From Paraflavisolibacter caeni (GTDB lineage: Bacteria; Bacteroidota; Bacteroidia; Chitinophagales; Chitinophagaceae), in NCBI RefSeq assembly GCF_025628885.1, contig NZ_JAOTIF010000004.1, forward strand, positions 186,001 through 250,000: a stretch of 64,000 nt of DNA, given 5' to 3'. The notes below the pieces were generated by a model that saw nothing but the letters and a program-made list of their open reading frames with translations, did not search any database and had not been told where the DNA came from. A program made the translations under genes and the position numbers. This document shows, piece by piece, positions 17,452 through 28,416 of this stretch; within the stretch, counting starts at the first letter, position 1; each line of letters begins with the position of its first letter.

Positions 17452-17490
17452 CAGAATTACTAATCCGCTATTTATGTGAACAGCCAATTT

Positions 17491-18513
17491 ATGAGAAGAG
17501 TTTTACTTATAATTACTGCTTTAATGCTGGCAAATATTATTTGCGCTCAACAGCGGCCGCATTATACCCAGTATATTCTGAATAATTATATTTTAAATCC
17601 CGCACTAAGTGGAATAGAGAATTATACAGATGTAAAAATAAGTGCTCGGGATCAATGGGTAGGATTGAATGGTGCCCCTCGAACTACTTACCTGACAATA
17701 CATGGTCCAATTGGCAAAAAAGACTATAAAACTTCAGCTACTTCATTTAATATTCCTGGTGAAAATCCAAGAGGAAGTGCTTATTGGGAAACTTACACCG
17801 CTTCAGAACCCCACCATGGACTAGGAATGAGCATAATAAATGATAAAACAGGCAACTTTAGTCGCTTTACTGCAAATATTTCCTACGCATACCATATTGG
17901 CCTTAATCCAAAAACAAATATTTCAGCTGGTTTCTCTACTGGACTCTCTCAAATCTATCGCGATATGTCCAAATCCGATTTCGGTGGTGGTGAACCTTAT
18001 GATCCTGCACAGGCAAAAGAGTCCGGAATACGCCGCCTGAAACCTGACTTAAATGCTGGATTATGGTTGTACAATAGTGACTATTTCATTGGAGCTTCAG
18101 TTCAGCAAGCGATCCCTCAAAAGATTTCTTTTGTTGATAATGCAGTTTATGGAGGAAAGCTGATTCCGCACTATTTCTTATCAGCAGGTTACCGTTTTTT
18201 ATTGAATGAGGATATCAACATGATTCCTTCTTTTATGTTGAAGTATGTTTCATATACACCCACAAATCCTCAGTTTGATATAAATGTAAAATGGCAGTAT
18301 AGAGATGTTCTCTGGGCGGGGGGAAGTTATCGGCTAAATGACGGTTATGCAGCATTGCTTGGCTTCAATTTAGGTAATACTTTCAATTTAGGATACGCTT
18401 ATGATTTTACTAAAACTCCTGTGAATACTGCCAGTAATGGAACCCATGAAATTATACTTGGCTTTCTAATTAACAATAAATATGGAGATACTTGTCCAAG
18501 AAATGTTTGGTAA
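17491..18513 (+). CDS. PorP/SprF family type IX secretion membrane protein
   Basis: This protein of about 340 residues has a signal peptide (MRRVLLIITALMLANIICAQ) and the opening motif PHYTQYILNNYILNPALSGIENYTDVKISARDQWVGL that defines PorP/SprF. Beta-barrel strands follow to a C-terminus rich in G and aromatics. SprF-type proteins help export or anchor the type B CTD cargo encoded just upstream. I start at the ATG at 17491; a GTG at 17476 would add five residues before the signal. The 39-nt gap to the cargo gene suggests co-transcription. Confidence 0.94.
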   Translation: MRRVLLIITALMLANIICAQQRPHYTQYILNNYILNPALSGIENYTDVKISARDQWVGLNGAPRTTYLTIHGPIGKKDYKTSATSFNIPGENPRGSAYWETYTASEPHHGLGMSIINDKTGNFSRFTANISYAYHIGLNPKTNISAGFSTGLSQIYRDMSKSDFGGGEPYDPAQAKESGIRRLKPDLNAGLWLYNSDYFIGASVQQAIPQKISFVDNAVYGGKLIPHYFLSAGYRFLLNEDINMIPSFMLKYVSYTPTNPQFDINVKWQYRDVLWAGGSYRLNDGYAALLGFNLGNTFNLGYAYDFTKTPVNTASNGTHEIILGFLINNKYGDTCPRNVW

Positions 18514-18595
18514 TCATAATTTGTAAACCGCTATCCCACTAATTGTCTATCCCAATTTTGTAAAAAGCCAAACGAGTTTTGTTGAGATTATATGC

Positions 18596-20275
18596 TTATA
18601 ATTTTATTATTTTTTTCTTCGATACTTGAAGTGTATCATGTTTACATGGTACATTCACAGGCATTATGGGCGCTGTTATAGAAGTTTTTGGCTCAACATC
18701 CGTTGTTGTAAGTTCACTGTTGACATCATTTTCTGAATCTACTTGATAATCTTCAGAAACCTCTCCTGGGTTTTCACAACCTGAAGTATCCTGTAGATTG
18801 ATTTCCAATTTGTTCTGAAGGGTCGCTTCAAGTTTTCTCCAGTTAATATTGTTGTAGTCGACTTTTAAATTTTGTTCAAGATTTTTCCAGTTGATCTTTT
18901 TCACTTCAGCCAGGTATTCTCTGTATGCTGTTTTTTTCTCTTTTTCAGTAAGACCATCTGGAATATTATTCTTTAAATTCTTCCATTCGTAAGTGATCAG
19001 CACTTCTTTAACAAGTCCAATGGCAGACTTCACCTGCTTCTTTTCAGTATTTGTCAATTGAGCATCTACCTCATTTAAAGCAATAGGGATAATGTTATTT
19101 GGTAGGGAAGGAGTTTCTTCAGTAATATTTTGATCAACGGTATGAGGTGTAGTATAATTATGATTTTTATACATTCCCCTTGTAGCATTGACTATGTTTT
19201 TAGTCGGAATATTACAATTTTTGAGTTCATTTGCTTTTTCTTCGTTGGAAATAAAATAATATGGATTGGCAAAGTTGCTGAATACAAACGGTTTTCCTTC
19301 GTTACTAAAATGTGAAACAGTAAAAAGAGCTTGAAAGAAAAAAGCAATGAGAATGATTGCTAGAAGACCTGCAAAATGAGAAAATCTTATTGATGAGTTC
19401 TTGGATGGCAAGCCTGCTATTTTTTCAATTCTTTGAAATAAGGGGCTCTTTCCTGTCGCTGCAAGTGTAAAAACACGGTGTTGAATACTTGCTTTTTCCA
19501 ATTGTAATAGGGCGGATGCATAACTCACTTTATCATACCCAAACTGCAAAACCATTTGATCACAACTTTCCTCGCGACTTGTTTCTGCCATTCGAACAAA
19601 AAGTTTTACAAAAGGATTGAAATACAAAATAGTATAGGCAATACAAATAAGAATGTTCATTAGGTAATCATATCGCCGGATATGAGCTAGTTCATGAAGC
19701 AGGACGGCTTCTGCCTGTGGTAATGAAAGGTGGTTAAAGGATGCTATTGGTAAAAGAATGATAGGCTTTATAAAACCAATGGTTACCGGAGAGTGAATAA
19801 TTTCAGATATAAATAAAGTAACTTCTTTCTTTATACCTAAGAGCTTTGCCGTCTTCTGTACAAACAACCTTTTTTCGAAATCTACTTTCTGAAGTCCTCC
19901 AAGCTTTAACTCTTTTAAAGAATACCAGTTTTCATACAACCGGTAAATTGGAAATAATAAAAGAAGCAAGTATGCTATGGAGGCTGAATTTAATATTATA
20001 GTCAACCATTCAGAGGATAATTTAATATTGGAACTGCCGATGGCGCTAACAAATAAATGATGATTATAATTCAGGAAATAGAAAATATTGCCAAAAAACA
20101 GTAAAAAGCTGACTAAGATACAAGTTATAGAAAGAATATATTTCTTCTGTGGACTTGGATCAATAAAATAATTAATGATCCATAAAAGGCACCATATTAG
20201 CCCGGCTTGCCATATGGAATTAAGCGCAGCCCAACCTAAAGCTTGTAAAAAAGCAGAATAGCTGATTACTGGCAT
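18596..20275 (-). CDS. M56 family (BlaR1-like) membrane metallopeptidase
   Basis: This 559-residue protein has four or five membrane segments in the first 320 residues. The zinc motif HELAH is at 194-198, followed by IRRYDYLMN, as in BlaR1/MecR1 gluzincins. A further hydrophobic segment lies near 300-325. The C-terminal 230 residues form a soluble part without a penicillin-binding sensor domain, so it probably senses something other than a beta-lactam. It is 1 nt from the blaI-type repressor gene upstream. In such pairs the peptidase causes repressor cleavage on signal. The target genes are not evident beyond the pair itself. Confidence 0.9.
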   Translation of the reverse strand: MPVISYSAFLQALGWAALNSIWQAGLIWCLLWIINYFIDPSPQKKYILSITCILVSFLLFFGNIFYFLNYNHHLFVSAIGSSNIKLSSEWLTIILNSASIAYLLLLLFPIYRLYENWYSLKELKLGGLQKVDFEKRLFVQKTAKLLGIKKEVTLFISEIIHSPVTIGFIKPIILLPIASFNHLSLPQAEAVLLHELAHIRRYDYLMNILICIAYTILYFNPFVKLFVRMAETSREESCDQMVLQFGYDKVSYASALLQLEKASIQHRVFTLAATGKSPLFQRIEKIAGLPSKNSSIRFSHFAGLLAIILIAFFFQALFTVSHFSNEGKPFVFSNFANPYYFISNEEKANELKNCNIPTKNIVNATRGMYKNHNYTTPHTVDQNITEETPSLPNNIIPIALNEVDAQLTNTEKKQVKSAIGLVKEVLITYEWKNLKNNIPDGLTEKEKKTAYREYLAEVKKINWKNLEQNLKVDYNNINWRKLEATLQNKLEINLQDTSGCENPGEVSEDYQVDSENDVNSELTTTDVEPKTSITAPIMPVNVPCKHDTLQVSKKKIIKL

Positions 20276-20276
20276 A

Positions 20277-20666
20277 TTAATTTTTTTTCAGGTCATCTAA
20301 AAGTTTCTGTATTTGTTCTAATTCCTCAGGAGTTGCTTTGTGGTTATCATTCCCCAACGCTTGTAATACTAATTGGGTCGATGAGCCTCCAAATAGGGAT
20401 TCAATCATTTTACTTAACAGATGCTTCTGTGTATGCTCTTTATTAACTGAGGCCTGGTAAATATGAGTTCTCATAGACTCATCACGTTTCACTAATCCCT
20501 TTTCATGCATGATTTGCATGAGCTTTAGTGTTGTAGTATAGCCTATATCTTTTGTATGGCACAGTTCTTCATGTACTTCTCTTACCGTAGCCAAACCTTT
20601 ATGCCACAAGATTTGAAGTATTTCAAGCTCACTTTCTGTAGGTTTGATATATTTTGGATTGGCCAT
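20277..20666 (-). CDS. BlaI/MecI/CopY family transcriptional repressor
   Basis: This 129-residue winged-helix repressor has the family signature: LTESELEILQILW-type start (here PTESELEILQILWHKG), TVREVHEEL, and recognition helix GYTTTLKLMQIMHEKGLVKRDE. A C-terminal helical dimerisation part follows. I place the start at the ATG at 20666 (MANPKYIKP). The frame extends upstream to 20744, but those residues do not resemble the family. It probably represses itself and the M56 gene via the dyad at 20745-20755. Confidence 0.9.
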   Translation of the reverse strand: MANPKYIKPTESELEILQILWHKGLATVREVHEELCHTKDIGYTTTLKLMQIMHEKGLVKRDESMRTHIYQASVNKEHTQKHLLSKMIESLFGGSSTQLVLQALGNDNHKATPEELEQIQKLLDDLKKN

Positions 20667-20744
20667 AAAAAAAGTTTTCATCACGAATATACGACCAATT
20701 TCGTATTTCATCCAACAGCACGCTCTGTTAATATTTTTTAACAA

Positions 20745-20755
20745 TACATCCTGTA
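20745..20755. promoter_or_regulatory. Candidate BlaI-type operator
   Basis: TACATCCTGTA is a perfect TACA-n3-TGTA dyad, the core half-sites recognised by BlaI/MecI-type repressors. It lies about 80 bp upstream of the repressor ATG, in the 270-bp gap shared with the divergent Ca2+-type ATPase gene. Confidence 0.45.
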
Positions 20756-20936
20756 TGCTATACTTTATAATGGAAATACAGAAAAATCATACTTACCTGG
20801 ACAAATGCTTATAGACTAACGGTATATCACAGAAATAAAATTAAAGTATATAATTTTTTAAGTTCTGTTTTATTGCACGAACGGTAATTTAACTTTATGA
20901 AACGGAGTTTTATTATTTATATAAACTTTATGCACA

Positions 20937-23549
20937 ATGTTATGGTATCAGGCAGATGTGGAAGAAATTATTACTAGGCTGGATACAAGCAAAAAAGGAC
21001 TCTCAGCTAACCAGGCGCAAGCGCGATTGGAACAATACGGTACAAATGAAATCAGGGAAGGCAAAAAGGATACTCCCTTTCAGATTCTTTTAAGGCAGTT
21101 TTCAGATTTCATGATCATAATCCTGCTTATTGCAGCAATAATCTCTGGTTTTCTGGGTGAAATAATTGATGCTATTGCCATAATTACAATTGTAATCGTA
21201 AATGCCATCATTGGCTTCGTTCAGGAATACCGGGCCGAAAAAGCAATGCAAGCTTTAAAGCAAATGGCTGTTGCAAATGCAAAAGTGTTACGCGATGGTA
21301 AACTACAAAATATTGCTTCTGTAGAATTGGTTCCAGGCGATATTGTACTGTTGGATACGGGTGATATAGTCCCGGCCGACTTGAGGTTAATAGAAGCAAA
21401 TCAATTAAAAATTGAAGAAGCATCTCTTACTGGAGAATCTGTGCCATCTGAAAAAAACATAGCAGCATTACAGCAAGAAAATATTCCCTTAGGAGATAGA
21501 ATTAATCTTGCTTTCAAAGGAACAAATGTTACTTATGGAAAGGCAAAAGGTATTGTTGTGGCGACTGGCATGAATACAGAATTGGGTCGTATAGCTGAAA
21601 TGTTGGGTGAAGATCGACTTAAAACTCCTTTGCAAAAACGTTTGACTCAATTAGGTAAACGTTTGGCAGCTATCGTTTTATGTATTTGCCTGGTTGTCTT
21701 TCTGTTTGGTTGGCTGAGAGGGGAAGAGCCTGTATTGATGTTGTTGACCTCTATTTCTCTTGCAGTAGCTGCAATTCCTGAGGCCCTTCCTTCCCTGATT
21801 TCAATAGCCCTGGCCATTGGGGCAAAACGTATGGTTCAGCAAAATGCGCTGGTTAGAAAACTTCCTGCAGTTGAAACACTAGGCTCTGTTACTTATATCT
21901 GTTCTGATAAAACCGGTACCCTTACTGAAAACAAAATGACTGTGGAGGAGATTTATGCAGGTAAAATTGTAGTGAAAAAAGAAGAATTGCATCCTCAGGA
22001 ATTTACTGAACAGGAAAATTTACTATTCAAATCAGTTGCATTGAATAATGATGTAAAGGTTTCGAAAAGCGGCCAGTTAATTGGTGATCCAACTGAAATG
22101 GCTTTATATGAAATAGCAAGACTGAACGGGTTTGATGCTGATCGTACAGAAAATGAAACGCCTAGGATCGCTGAAATTCCTTTCGATTCAGATCGGAAGT
22201 GTATGACCACGCTTCATAAAAAAGATAATCGAGTATGGGTAATAACAAAAGGAGCAGTAGATATCCTTCTTAAGAAGCTTGGGAATACTTCAGAAATCGA
22301 GAAACAGCAGTTTTTGCATATTTCTGAAAAAATGGCCGCAGATGGCTTGCGTGTTTTAGGGTTTGCACATAAAGAAATAAATGATATTCCTTCTGACTTG
22401 ATAGCTGAAGAAGTGGAAACGGATTTGAGTTTTATAGGATTTGTTGGAATGATAGACCCGCCACGTGAAGAAGCGAAAAAAGCTGTAGGTGAATGCAAAA
22501 CAGCAGGAATAATTCCATTAATGATTACAGGGGATCATCCTTTAACGGCAAAGAACATTGCTAAAAGATTGGGAATTATTGATGATGATAATGACGCCAT
22601 TGCAACAGGCGCAGATCTGGCAAATATCGATTTTAACCGGTATAAAGATATTGTACAACAGGTTCGTGTTTATGCCAGGGTATCACCAGAACAAAAATTA
22701 ACCATTGTAAAAGCACTTCAGGATAACCAGCAATTTGTAGCGATGACTGGCGATGGAGTAAATGATGCGCCTTCGCTGAAGCGAGCCGATATAGGTGTCG
22801 CCATGGGAATTACCGGTACCGATGTTTCAAAAGAAGCGGCAGATCTGATTTTACTGGACGATAACTTTGCCACCATCGTAAAAGCTGTGAAAAGCGGTCG
22901 AAGGATATATGACAACATACGCAAGTTTATTAAATATATCATGACCAGTAATTCAGGTGAAATATGGACCATTTTCCTCGCTCCATTTTTGGGTTTACCA
23001 GTTCCTCTTTTACCGATACATATTTTATGGATAAACCTGGTGACAGACGGTTTGCCTGGGTTAGCATTGGCTGCAGAACCTGCGGACAAAAGAATAATGC
23101 TCCGTCCACCACGTCATCCCAACGAAAGTGTTTTTGCTCACGGCTTAGGGATACATGTCTTATGGGTTGGTCTGCTGATGGGAATTGTAACTTTAGTAAC
23201 GCAAGCACTGTTTATTCATACAAATAATTGGCAAACTATTGTATTTACGGTTTTATGTTTTAGTCAAATGTCTCATGTTATAGCCATCCGGTCAGAAACA
23301 GAATCTTTTTTTAGCCAGGGCTTTCTTTCCAATAAACCTTTGATGGGAGCAGTATTACTTACATTCGTTTTACAGCTTTGTATTATTTATATTCCATTTT
23401 TTAATTCAGTTTTCAAAACAACGCCACTGACAGCAACTGAGTTGATTATCAGTATTGCTCTTTCTTTGGTTATCTTTTTTGCAGTCGAAATTGAGAAAAT
23501 CGTAAAACGGAAAAGAATGCTGGGCGATAACAATAGTGTTTTTTATTGA
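20937..23549 (+). CDS. P-type Ca2+-transporting-like ATPase (P2 family)
   Basis: This 870-residue ion pump has a complete P2-type layout: N-terminal cation-ATPase domain, TM1-2, and actuator loop with TGES at 165-168. TM4 has PEALP at 281-285. The phosphorylation site is SDKTGTLTENK, with Asp324. A nucleotide domain, the hinge TGDGVNDAPSLKRADIGVAMG and TM5-10 follow. TM6 reads WINLVTDGLPGLAL, with the Asn and Asp of SERCA-type Ca2+ sites. Ca2+ is therefore the best guess, but PEALP rather than PEGLP leaves room for another cation. pfkB follows after 19 nt and is probably co-transcribed. Confidence 0.9.
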   Translation: MLWYQADVEEIITRLDTSKKGLSANQAQARLEQYGTNEIREGKKDTPFQILLRQFSDFMIIILLIAAIISGFLGEIIDAIAIITIVIVNAIIGFVQEYRAEKAMQALKQMAVANAKVLRDGKLQNIASVELVPGDIVLLDTGDIVPADLRLIEANQLKIEEASLTGESVPSEKNIAALQQENIPLGDRINLAFKGTNVTYGKAKGIVVATGMNTELGRIAEMLGEDRLKTPLQKRLTQLGKRLAAIVLCICLVVFLFGWLRGEEPVLMLLTSISLAVAAIPEALPSLISIALAIGAKRMVQQNALVRKLPAVETLGSVTYICSDKTGTLTENKMTVEEIYAGKIVVKKEELHPQEFTEQENLLFKSVALNNDVKVSKSGQLIGDPTEMALYEIARLNGFDADRTENETPRIAEIPFDSDRKCMTTLHKKDNRVWVITKGAVDILLKKLGNTSEIEKQQFLHISEKMAADGLRVLGFAHKEINDIPSDLIAEEVETDLSFIGFVGMIDPPREEAKKAVGECKTAGIIPLMITGDHPLTAKNIAKRLGIIDDDNDAIATGADLANIDFNRYKDIVQQVRVYARVSPEQKLTIVKALQDNQQFVAMTGDGVNDAPSLKRADIGVAMGITGTDVSKEAADLILLDDNFATIVKAVKSGRRIYDNIRKFIKYIMTSNSGEIWTIFLAPFLGLPVPLLPIHILWINLVTDGLPGLALAAEPADKRIMLRPPRHPNESVFAHGLGIHVLWVGLLMGIVTLVTQALFIHTNNWQTIVFTVLCFSQMSHVIAIRSETESFFSQGFLSNKPLMGAVLLTFVLQLCIIYIPFFNSVFKTTPLTATELIISIALSLVIFFAVEIEKIVKRKRMLGDNNSVFY

Positions 23550-23568
23550 ATAGTTTAAATCGAGATAT

Positions 23569-24501
23569 ATGTCCAAAATTCTAACAGTTACTTTTAATCC
23601 GGCTATCGATAAAAGCACAACTATTGAATCTTTAGCTCCAGAAAAAAAATTGCGATGCTCCGCACCAAATTTTGAGCCCGGCGGTGGAGGAATCAATGTG
23701 GCTAGGGCTATAAAAAAATTGGGTGGTGATGCAAAGGCTATTTTTCCTGCAGGTGGCCATACCGGTATATTTTTAACTGAATTATTAGTAAAGGAAGGAG
23801 TTCCGGTTCAGTCTATTAAAGTACAGAGTTTTACTCGGGAAAACTTAATTGTTTTAGATACTTCCAATAATCAACAGTACAGGTTTGGTATGCCTGGTTC
23901 TGTAATATTAGAGGAAGAGTGGAAGCAATGTTTGGATTTGATTGAAAAAGAGGAGGATGCAGAGTTTGTCGTGGCAAGCGGTAGTTTACCTCCTGGTGTC
24001 CCAACTGACATTTACGCACAAATAGCCGCAACCTGCAAAAAAAAAGGCGCTAAACTAATTGTAGATACTTCAGGTGAAGCCTTGTTGCAAGCTGCAAATG
24101 AGGGTGTATTCCTTTTAAAACCTAATTTAGCTGAGTTAAGTTCATTGGTTGGAAAAAAAGAAATTAATGCAGAATTAGTGGACGATGTAGCGAGAGAAAT
24201 AATTAATAAAGGCCTGTGCGAAATCATTATCGCTTCACTTGGACCTTTAGGCGCTGTTTTAATAACAAAAGATAAAGAAATTCACGCTACTCCGCCTGTG
24301 GTAAAAAAAAGGAGTACTGTTGGTGCGGGGGATAGTATGGTTGCAGGAATTGTTTTAAGCTTATCTAAAGGCTGGGACGTGGGACAAGCTCTGCGGTATG
24401 GAGTAGCTTGTGGAACAGCCGCAACAATGAACCATGGCACTGAATTATGTCGTCTAAAAGATGCAGATCGGTTGTATAAATTAATTCGGGTGGCCCGGTA
24501 G
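23569..24501 (+). CDS. pfkB: 6-phosphofructokinase 2 (PfkB family)
   Basis: This 310-residue sugar kinase phosphorylates fructose 6-phosphate with ATP. It follows E. coli PfkB closely from the start: LTVTFNPAID, EKKLRCSAPNFEPGGGGINVARA and AIFPAGGHTG. The C-terminal catalytic and anion-hole motif is STVGAGDSMVAG, with base Asp, and the last part reads CGTAATMNHGTELC. Related kinases use tagatose-6-P or fructose-1-P, but the similarity is clearly to the Pfk-2 type. It lies 19 nt downstream of the ATPase gene, and a terminator follows. Confidence 0.9.
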   Translation: MSKILTVTFNPAIDKSTTIESLAPEKKLRCSAPNFEPGGGGINVARAIKKLGGDAKAIFPAGGHTGIFLTELLVKEGVPVQSIKVQSFTRENLIVLDTSNNQQYRFGMPGSVILEEEWKQCLDLIEKEEDAEFVVASGSLPPGVPTDIYAQIAATCKKKGAKLIVDTSGEALLQAANEGVFLLKPNLAELSSLVGKKEINAELVDDVAREIINKGLCEIIIASLGPLGAVLITKDKEIHATPPVVKKRSTVGAGDSMVAGIVLSLSKGWDVGQALRYGVACGTAATMNHGTELCRLKDADRLYKLIRVAR

Positions 24502-24574
24502 TAATGATAATATTATCAATTTCTTCTTTCTGGTTTCTTGAGTTACAAGACTAGGTAATCTGTTGTTTAAAATA

Positions 24575-24610
24575 AAAAGCCCTCCGGAATTTTACGGAGG
24601 GACTTCTTTT
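24575..24610 (+). terminator. Intrinsic terminator after pfkB
   Basis: CCCTCCG and CGGAGGG form a stem with an 8-nt loop, preceded by an A-run and followed by acttctttt. Confidence 0.85.
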
Positions 24611-24753
24611 GTTCATCTCACAAAGCAGAATTATTTATAAGAATTTGACTGATTTTTCTATGGCTATTGGTTGATAGACCATGTATACCTATGATTCGCT
24701 GCTTTGTTTTATGTTTTTTCTTAAAATTTGTTTTTTTGAAACTACCTGCTTAA

Positions 24754-26979
24754 TTAATTCCTCTTCTCAGATTGTAAACTAAGCATATCACTCCCGTTGA
24801 CTACATTTTTATGAATGGAATGATGTAAACCTGTTTCGGGTGCTTGAATACCTGTATGAAATATATCTGCCAAAGTTGGTGCAATAACAAGTGACACGAT
24901 GGACATCAATTTTATGAGAATATTCATAGATGGACCTGAAGTATCTTTAAAAGGATCACCGACAGTATCTCCTGTAACAGAAGCTTTGTGTGGATCAGAG
25001 CCTTTGTAAAATTTCTCGCCACTAATGTCTGCTCCTTTTTCAAAGCTTTTTTTGGCATTGTCCCAGGCACCTCCTGCATTATTTTGAAACATACCCATTA
25101 AAACACCACTAACAGTAGCTCCTGCTAAGAACCCTCCCAATGCTTCAGGACCCAGCAAAAAGCCAACAATTAAGGGCGAAATGATTGCTATGGCTCCAGG
25201 AATCATCATTTTTTTGATGGAAGCTTCGGTTGATATAGCCACGCATTTATCATATTCAGGCTTTCCTTTACCTTCCATAATACCTGGAATTTCCCGGAAT
25301 TGCCTGCGTACTTCCTCTACCATACTCATTGCGGCTTCACCTACAGCGCGTATAGCTAATGAAGAAAAAATGAATGGAATCATCGCTCCAACAAATAAAG
25401 ATGCCAATACTTCGGCCTTATATATATCGATATGTTGATAACCTGGCATGGCAACACCTACAAATGCTGCAAAAAGTGCAAGCGCAGTTAAGGCTGCTGA
25501 GGCAATTGCAAACCCTTTACCAGTAGCGGCAGTGGTATTTCCAACAGCATCCAGGGTATCGGTTTTTTCGCGAACTTCTTTGGGCAATTCACTCATTTCT
25601 GCAATGCCACCAGCATTATCTGCGATGGGTCCAAATGCATCAATGGCCAGTTGCATAGCGGTTGTAGCCATCATGCCTGCAGCAGCTATAGCTACTCCAT
25701 ATAAACCGGCAAAATAATAGGATCCAATAATACCACCGGCCAATACCAAAATCGGTAATAAGGTAGATTCCATACCTACTGCCAAACCTCCAATCACATT
25801 GGTAGCGTGACCTGTACCTGATTGACGCACAATGGTCAAAACTGGTCGCCTTCCCATGGCAGTATAAAACTCTGTGATAATACTCATTAAGGTGCCTACA
25901 ATCAATCCGACAATGATAGACCCGAATACATCATATTTTGAAAATTCAAAACCGCGTAAATTCATTGGAGTGCTAGGCAACAACCATTCCACTAATAAAA
26001 AAGAAGCAATGGCCGTCATAATAATAGAACCCCAATTGCCCATATTCAATGCTCTTTGTACAACATTGGTATGCACTCCTGATGCGTCAGATATCCGGAC
26101 AAAAAAAGTTCCTATAATAGAAAAAATGATTCCTGCACCTGCAATCATCATCGGTAATAAAATGGGAGAGAAGCCGCCAAAAGCATCATTCGCAACGGTT
26201 TCTTGCCCCAATACGATAGTAGCCAAAACAGTAGCTACATAAGAGCCAAAGAGGTCAGCTCCCATACCTGCTACGTCCCCAACATTATCCCCAACATTAT
26301 CAGCTATTGTTGCCGGATTACGAGGATCATCTTCAGGAATACCGGCTTCCACTTTCCCAACAAGATCAGCGCCTACATCAGCAGCTTTGGTATAAATACC
26401 GCCGCCAACGCGGGCGAAAAGGGCAATGCTTTCTGCCCCCAATGAAAAGCCAGTGAGTACTTCAATGGCCTTAAACATTTCTGGAGAGTTTACCGGTAAG
26501 CCAGCTGCAAAAATATGATATAAGATAATAAACAATCCTCCGAGTCCAAATACGGCAAGTCCCGCTACACCCATTCCCATTACAGAACCGCCCGTAAATG
26601 ATACTTGGAGAGCCTTGGAAAGAGAAGTTCGTGCAGCATGTGCTGTTCGAACATTGGCTTTGGTGGCAATACGCATGCCGATATAACCTGCTAAAGCGCT
26701 GAAAAATGCGCCAATAAGAAATGAAATGGCAATAAACCAGTGGGAGTGAGGGTTACGACTAGCCATGAAAGCCAGAAGAAGTGCAACTACAATTCCGAAA
26801 TAGGTTAAAATCTTCCATTCTGCACGTAAAAATGCCATTGCTCCATCAGCAATATAGTTACTGATTTCCTTCATTCTGCTGGTGCCAGCATCTTGCTTGC
26901 TAACCCAAAAAAACTTCCATACTGTATACAACAAGCCAATAATTCCCATTGCAGGGACAAGATAAACGTATGAATCCAT
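24754..26979 (-). CDS. hppA: K+-stimulated membrane-bound inorganic pyrophosphatase
   Basis: This 741-residue, about 16-helix membrane enzyme hydrolyses PPi and pumps H+ and/or Na+. The pyrophosphate-site Asp-rich motifs are present: [18 protein letters not shown], then [17 protein letters not shown], and near the C-terminus [17 protein letters not shown]. The diagnostic segment is [10 protein letters not shown]. Ala rather than Lys after NTT marks the K+-dependent subfamily, many of whose members pump Na+. Sequence alone does not settle the ion. A candidate promoter lies at 27002. Confidence 0.96.
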   Translation of the reverse strand: MDSYVYLVPAMGIIGLLYTVWKFFWVSKQDAGTSRMKEISNYIADGAMAFLRAEWKILTYFGIVVALLLAFMASRNPHSHWFIAISFLIGAFFSALAGYIGMRIATKANVRTAHAARTSLSKALQVSFTGGSVMGMGVAGLAVFGLGGLFIILYHIFAAGLPVNSPEMFKAIEVLTGFSLGAESIALFARVGGGIYTKAADVGADLVGKVEAGIPEDDPRNPATIADNVGDNVGDVAGMGADLFGSYVATVLATIVLGQETVANDAFGGFSPILLPMMIAGAGIIFSIIGTFFVRISDASGVHTNVVQRALNMGNWGSIIMTAIASFLLVEWLLPSTPMNLRGFEFSKYDVFGSIIVGLIVGTLMSIITEFYTAMGRRPVLTIVRQSGTGHATNVIGGLAVGMESTLLPILVLAGGIIGSYYFAGLYGVAIAAAGMMATTAMQLAIDAFGPIADNAGGIAEMSELPKEVREKTDTLDAVGNTTAATGKGFAIASAALTALALFAAFVGVAMPGYQHIDIYKAEVLASLFVGAMIPFIFSSLAIRAVGEAAMSMVEEVRRQFREIPGIMEGKGKPEYDKCVAISTEASIKKMMIPGAIAIISPLIVGFLLGPEALGGFLAGATVSGVLMGMFQNNAGGAWDNAKKSFEKGADISGEKFYKGSDPHKASVTGDTVGDPFKDTSGPSMNILIKLMSIVSLVIAPTLADIFHTGIQAPETGLHHSIHKNVVNGSDMLSLQSEKRN

Positions 26980-27001
26980 ATAAGTTATTCTCCAAAGACA
27001 T

Positions 27002-27009
27002 CAAAGATA
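27002..27009 (-). promoter_or_regulatory. Candidate -7 box for hppA
   Basis: TATCTTTG on the minus strand matches TAnnTTTG, 22 nt before the hppA ATG. Confidence 0.45.
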
Positions 27010-27196
27010 GGGGTTGAAGTGGATTTTAATAATAATGTTAAAAAGATCATGCCTGTAAAAAATGCTTATCAGAAACAATTGTGCAGATGAAATTGATCAA
27101 CAATTAATTGAAATTGTATAATCGCCCTTACTTGCCTTGAATTATCATTTCTGCGTATCCTTTGAAGAACGGTAGGGTTACAGAATTGGAAATGTT

Positions 27197-28093
27197 TTAT
27201 TTATGCTGTTCATAGGCTATGGCTTTAACTGATTGCTGTAAAAGCCTAAATTCAGGATTTGATAGGGAAGGGGTATGTATCGTCTGCACGGCCTCTATCA
27301 TCTGTTCCATTGTCCTGATCCCAATAACAGCAGAAGTTACAGCTGGGTGATGCAAAACAAATCGAATAGCTGTTTGAGCACTGTTTCTGTTATTGCCAGA
27401 AATAAGTTGAATAGTACTTGCAGCTTTTTTTACTTCTTCAATTGAAAAACTAAGATATTCTTTTGCCGGTTTATCTACCAACAAACCCTGGGCAACACTG
27501 CCCCTAGCCAACACACCTATATTGTTTTGTTGAAGCAGTGATAAACAACCATCCTCAGGACGTCGATCCAACAAGCTATATTGCATCATTACACTCACGA
27601 TATTCGAACGCTTTACATACGCCCGGATAACATTTGGCCTGATAGATGAAATTCCATAAAAGCGAATCTTGCCTTGCTTTTTAAGCAACTCAAATGCTTC
27701 TATGGTTTCATCTATCGGATCTTCTATGGTTCCTCCATGTAATTGATACAGATCTATATAATCAGTTTTTAAACGTCGCAGACTGTTATCAATAGACTTT
27801 AAAATATATTCTTTTCTTGGATTCCATTCCCAATCACTCCCATCTGCTTTCCATTGATTACCGACTTTTGTAGCAAGGATCACTTTATCACGTTTACCAA
27901 TAAGGGCTTTACCAATCTTTTCCTCATTGTCTCCTTTGTCATACAAATCGGCAGTATCAAAAAAGTTCACACCCAGTTCTATCGCCTTATGAATAATGTT
28001 TTTGCTTTCTTCCTCATTGCCCTTTAATGACATACATCCAAAGCCTATTTCACTTATCTGAAGCGCTGACTTCCCAAGCTGACGGTAATTCAT
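27197..28093 (-). CDS. Aldo/keto reductase
   Basis: This 298-residue TIM-barrel oxidoreductase has the AKR tetrad in context: FFDTADLYDKG (Asp and Tyr), VILATKVGNQW (Lys) and DYIDLYQLHGG (His). The NADPH-site region VTSAVIGIRTMEQM is near residue 255. No signal peptide. The substrate is not predictable; many such enzymes reduce aldehydes or sugars. It stands alone, with a 366-bp AT-rich gap upstream shared with the divergent HPP gene. I see no gene in that gap. Confidence 0.92.
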   Translation of the reverse strand: MNYRQLGKSALQISEIGFGCMSLKGNEEESKNIIHKAIELGVNFFDTADLYDKGDNEEKIGKALIGKRDKVILATKVGNQWKADGSDWEWNPRKEYILKSIDNSLRRLKTDYIDLYQLHGGTIEDPIDETIEAFELLKKQGKIRFYGISSIRPNVIRAYVKRSNIVSVMMQYSLLDRRPEDGCLSLLQQNNIGVLARGSVAQGLLVDKPAKEYLSFSIEEVKKAASTIQLISGNNRNSAQTAIRFVLHHPAVTSAVIGIRTMEQMIEAVQTIHTPSLSNPEFRLLQQSVKAIAYEQHK

Positions 28094-28416
28094 GATCTTC
28101 CTTGTTGAAATTTTATTTATTAATTGCTGCCGTTCTATCTGCTTATGCTTCCGAATTAGACAAAATAAATATAATATATTAATCTATGCTTGCTTTCAGA
28201 AAATATTTTGCACTAGTTTGCATGTCTCTTGCAAAAAATGAAATCTTTACATCTTATTATGTAAAAAAGCATTCTTAATTATTAATAATCAATATAATAC
28301 GCATTAAACAGCATGATATAAACCTTGTTAGACAATTAATATTCTCGACTCGTATGCAAGATTTTTAAACGCAATTACATGGTAAAATGTTTTAACGGAA
28401 AACTCAAACAACTCAT

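Noticed and set aside
25181-26445. Several plus-strand open frames opposite hppA
   Set aside because: They are antisense to a well-conserved coding region, and their Ala/Pro/Asn composition is a shadow of the membrane-protein codons.
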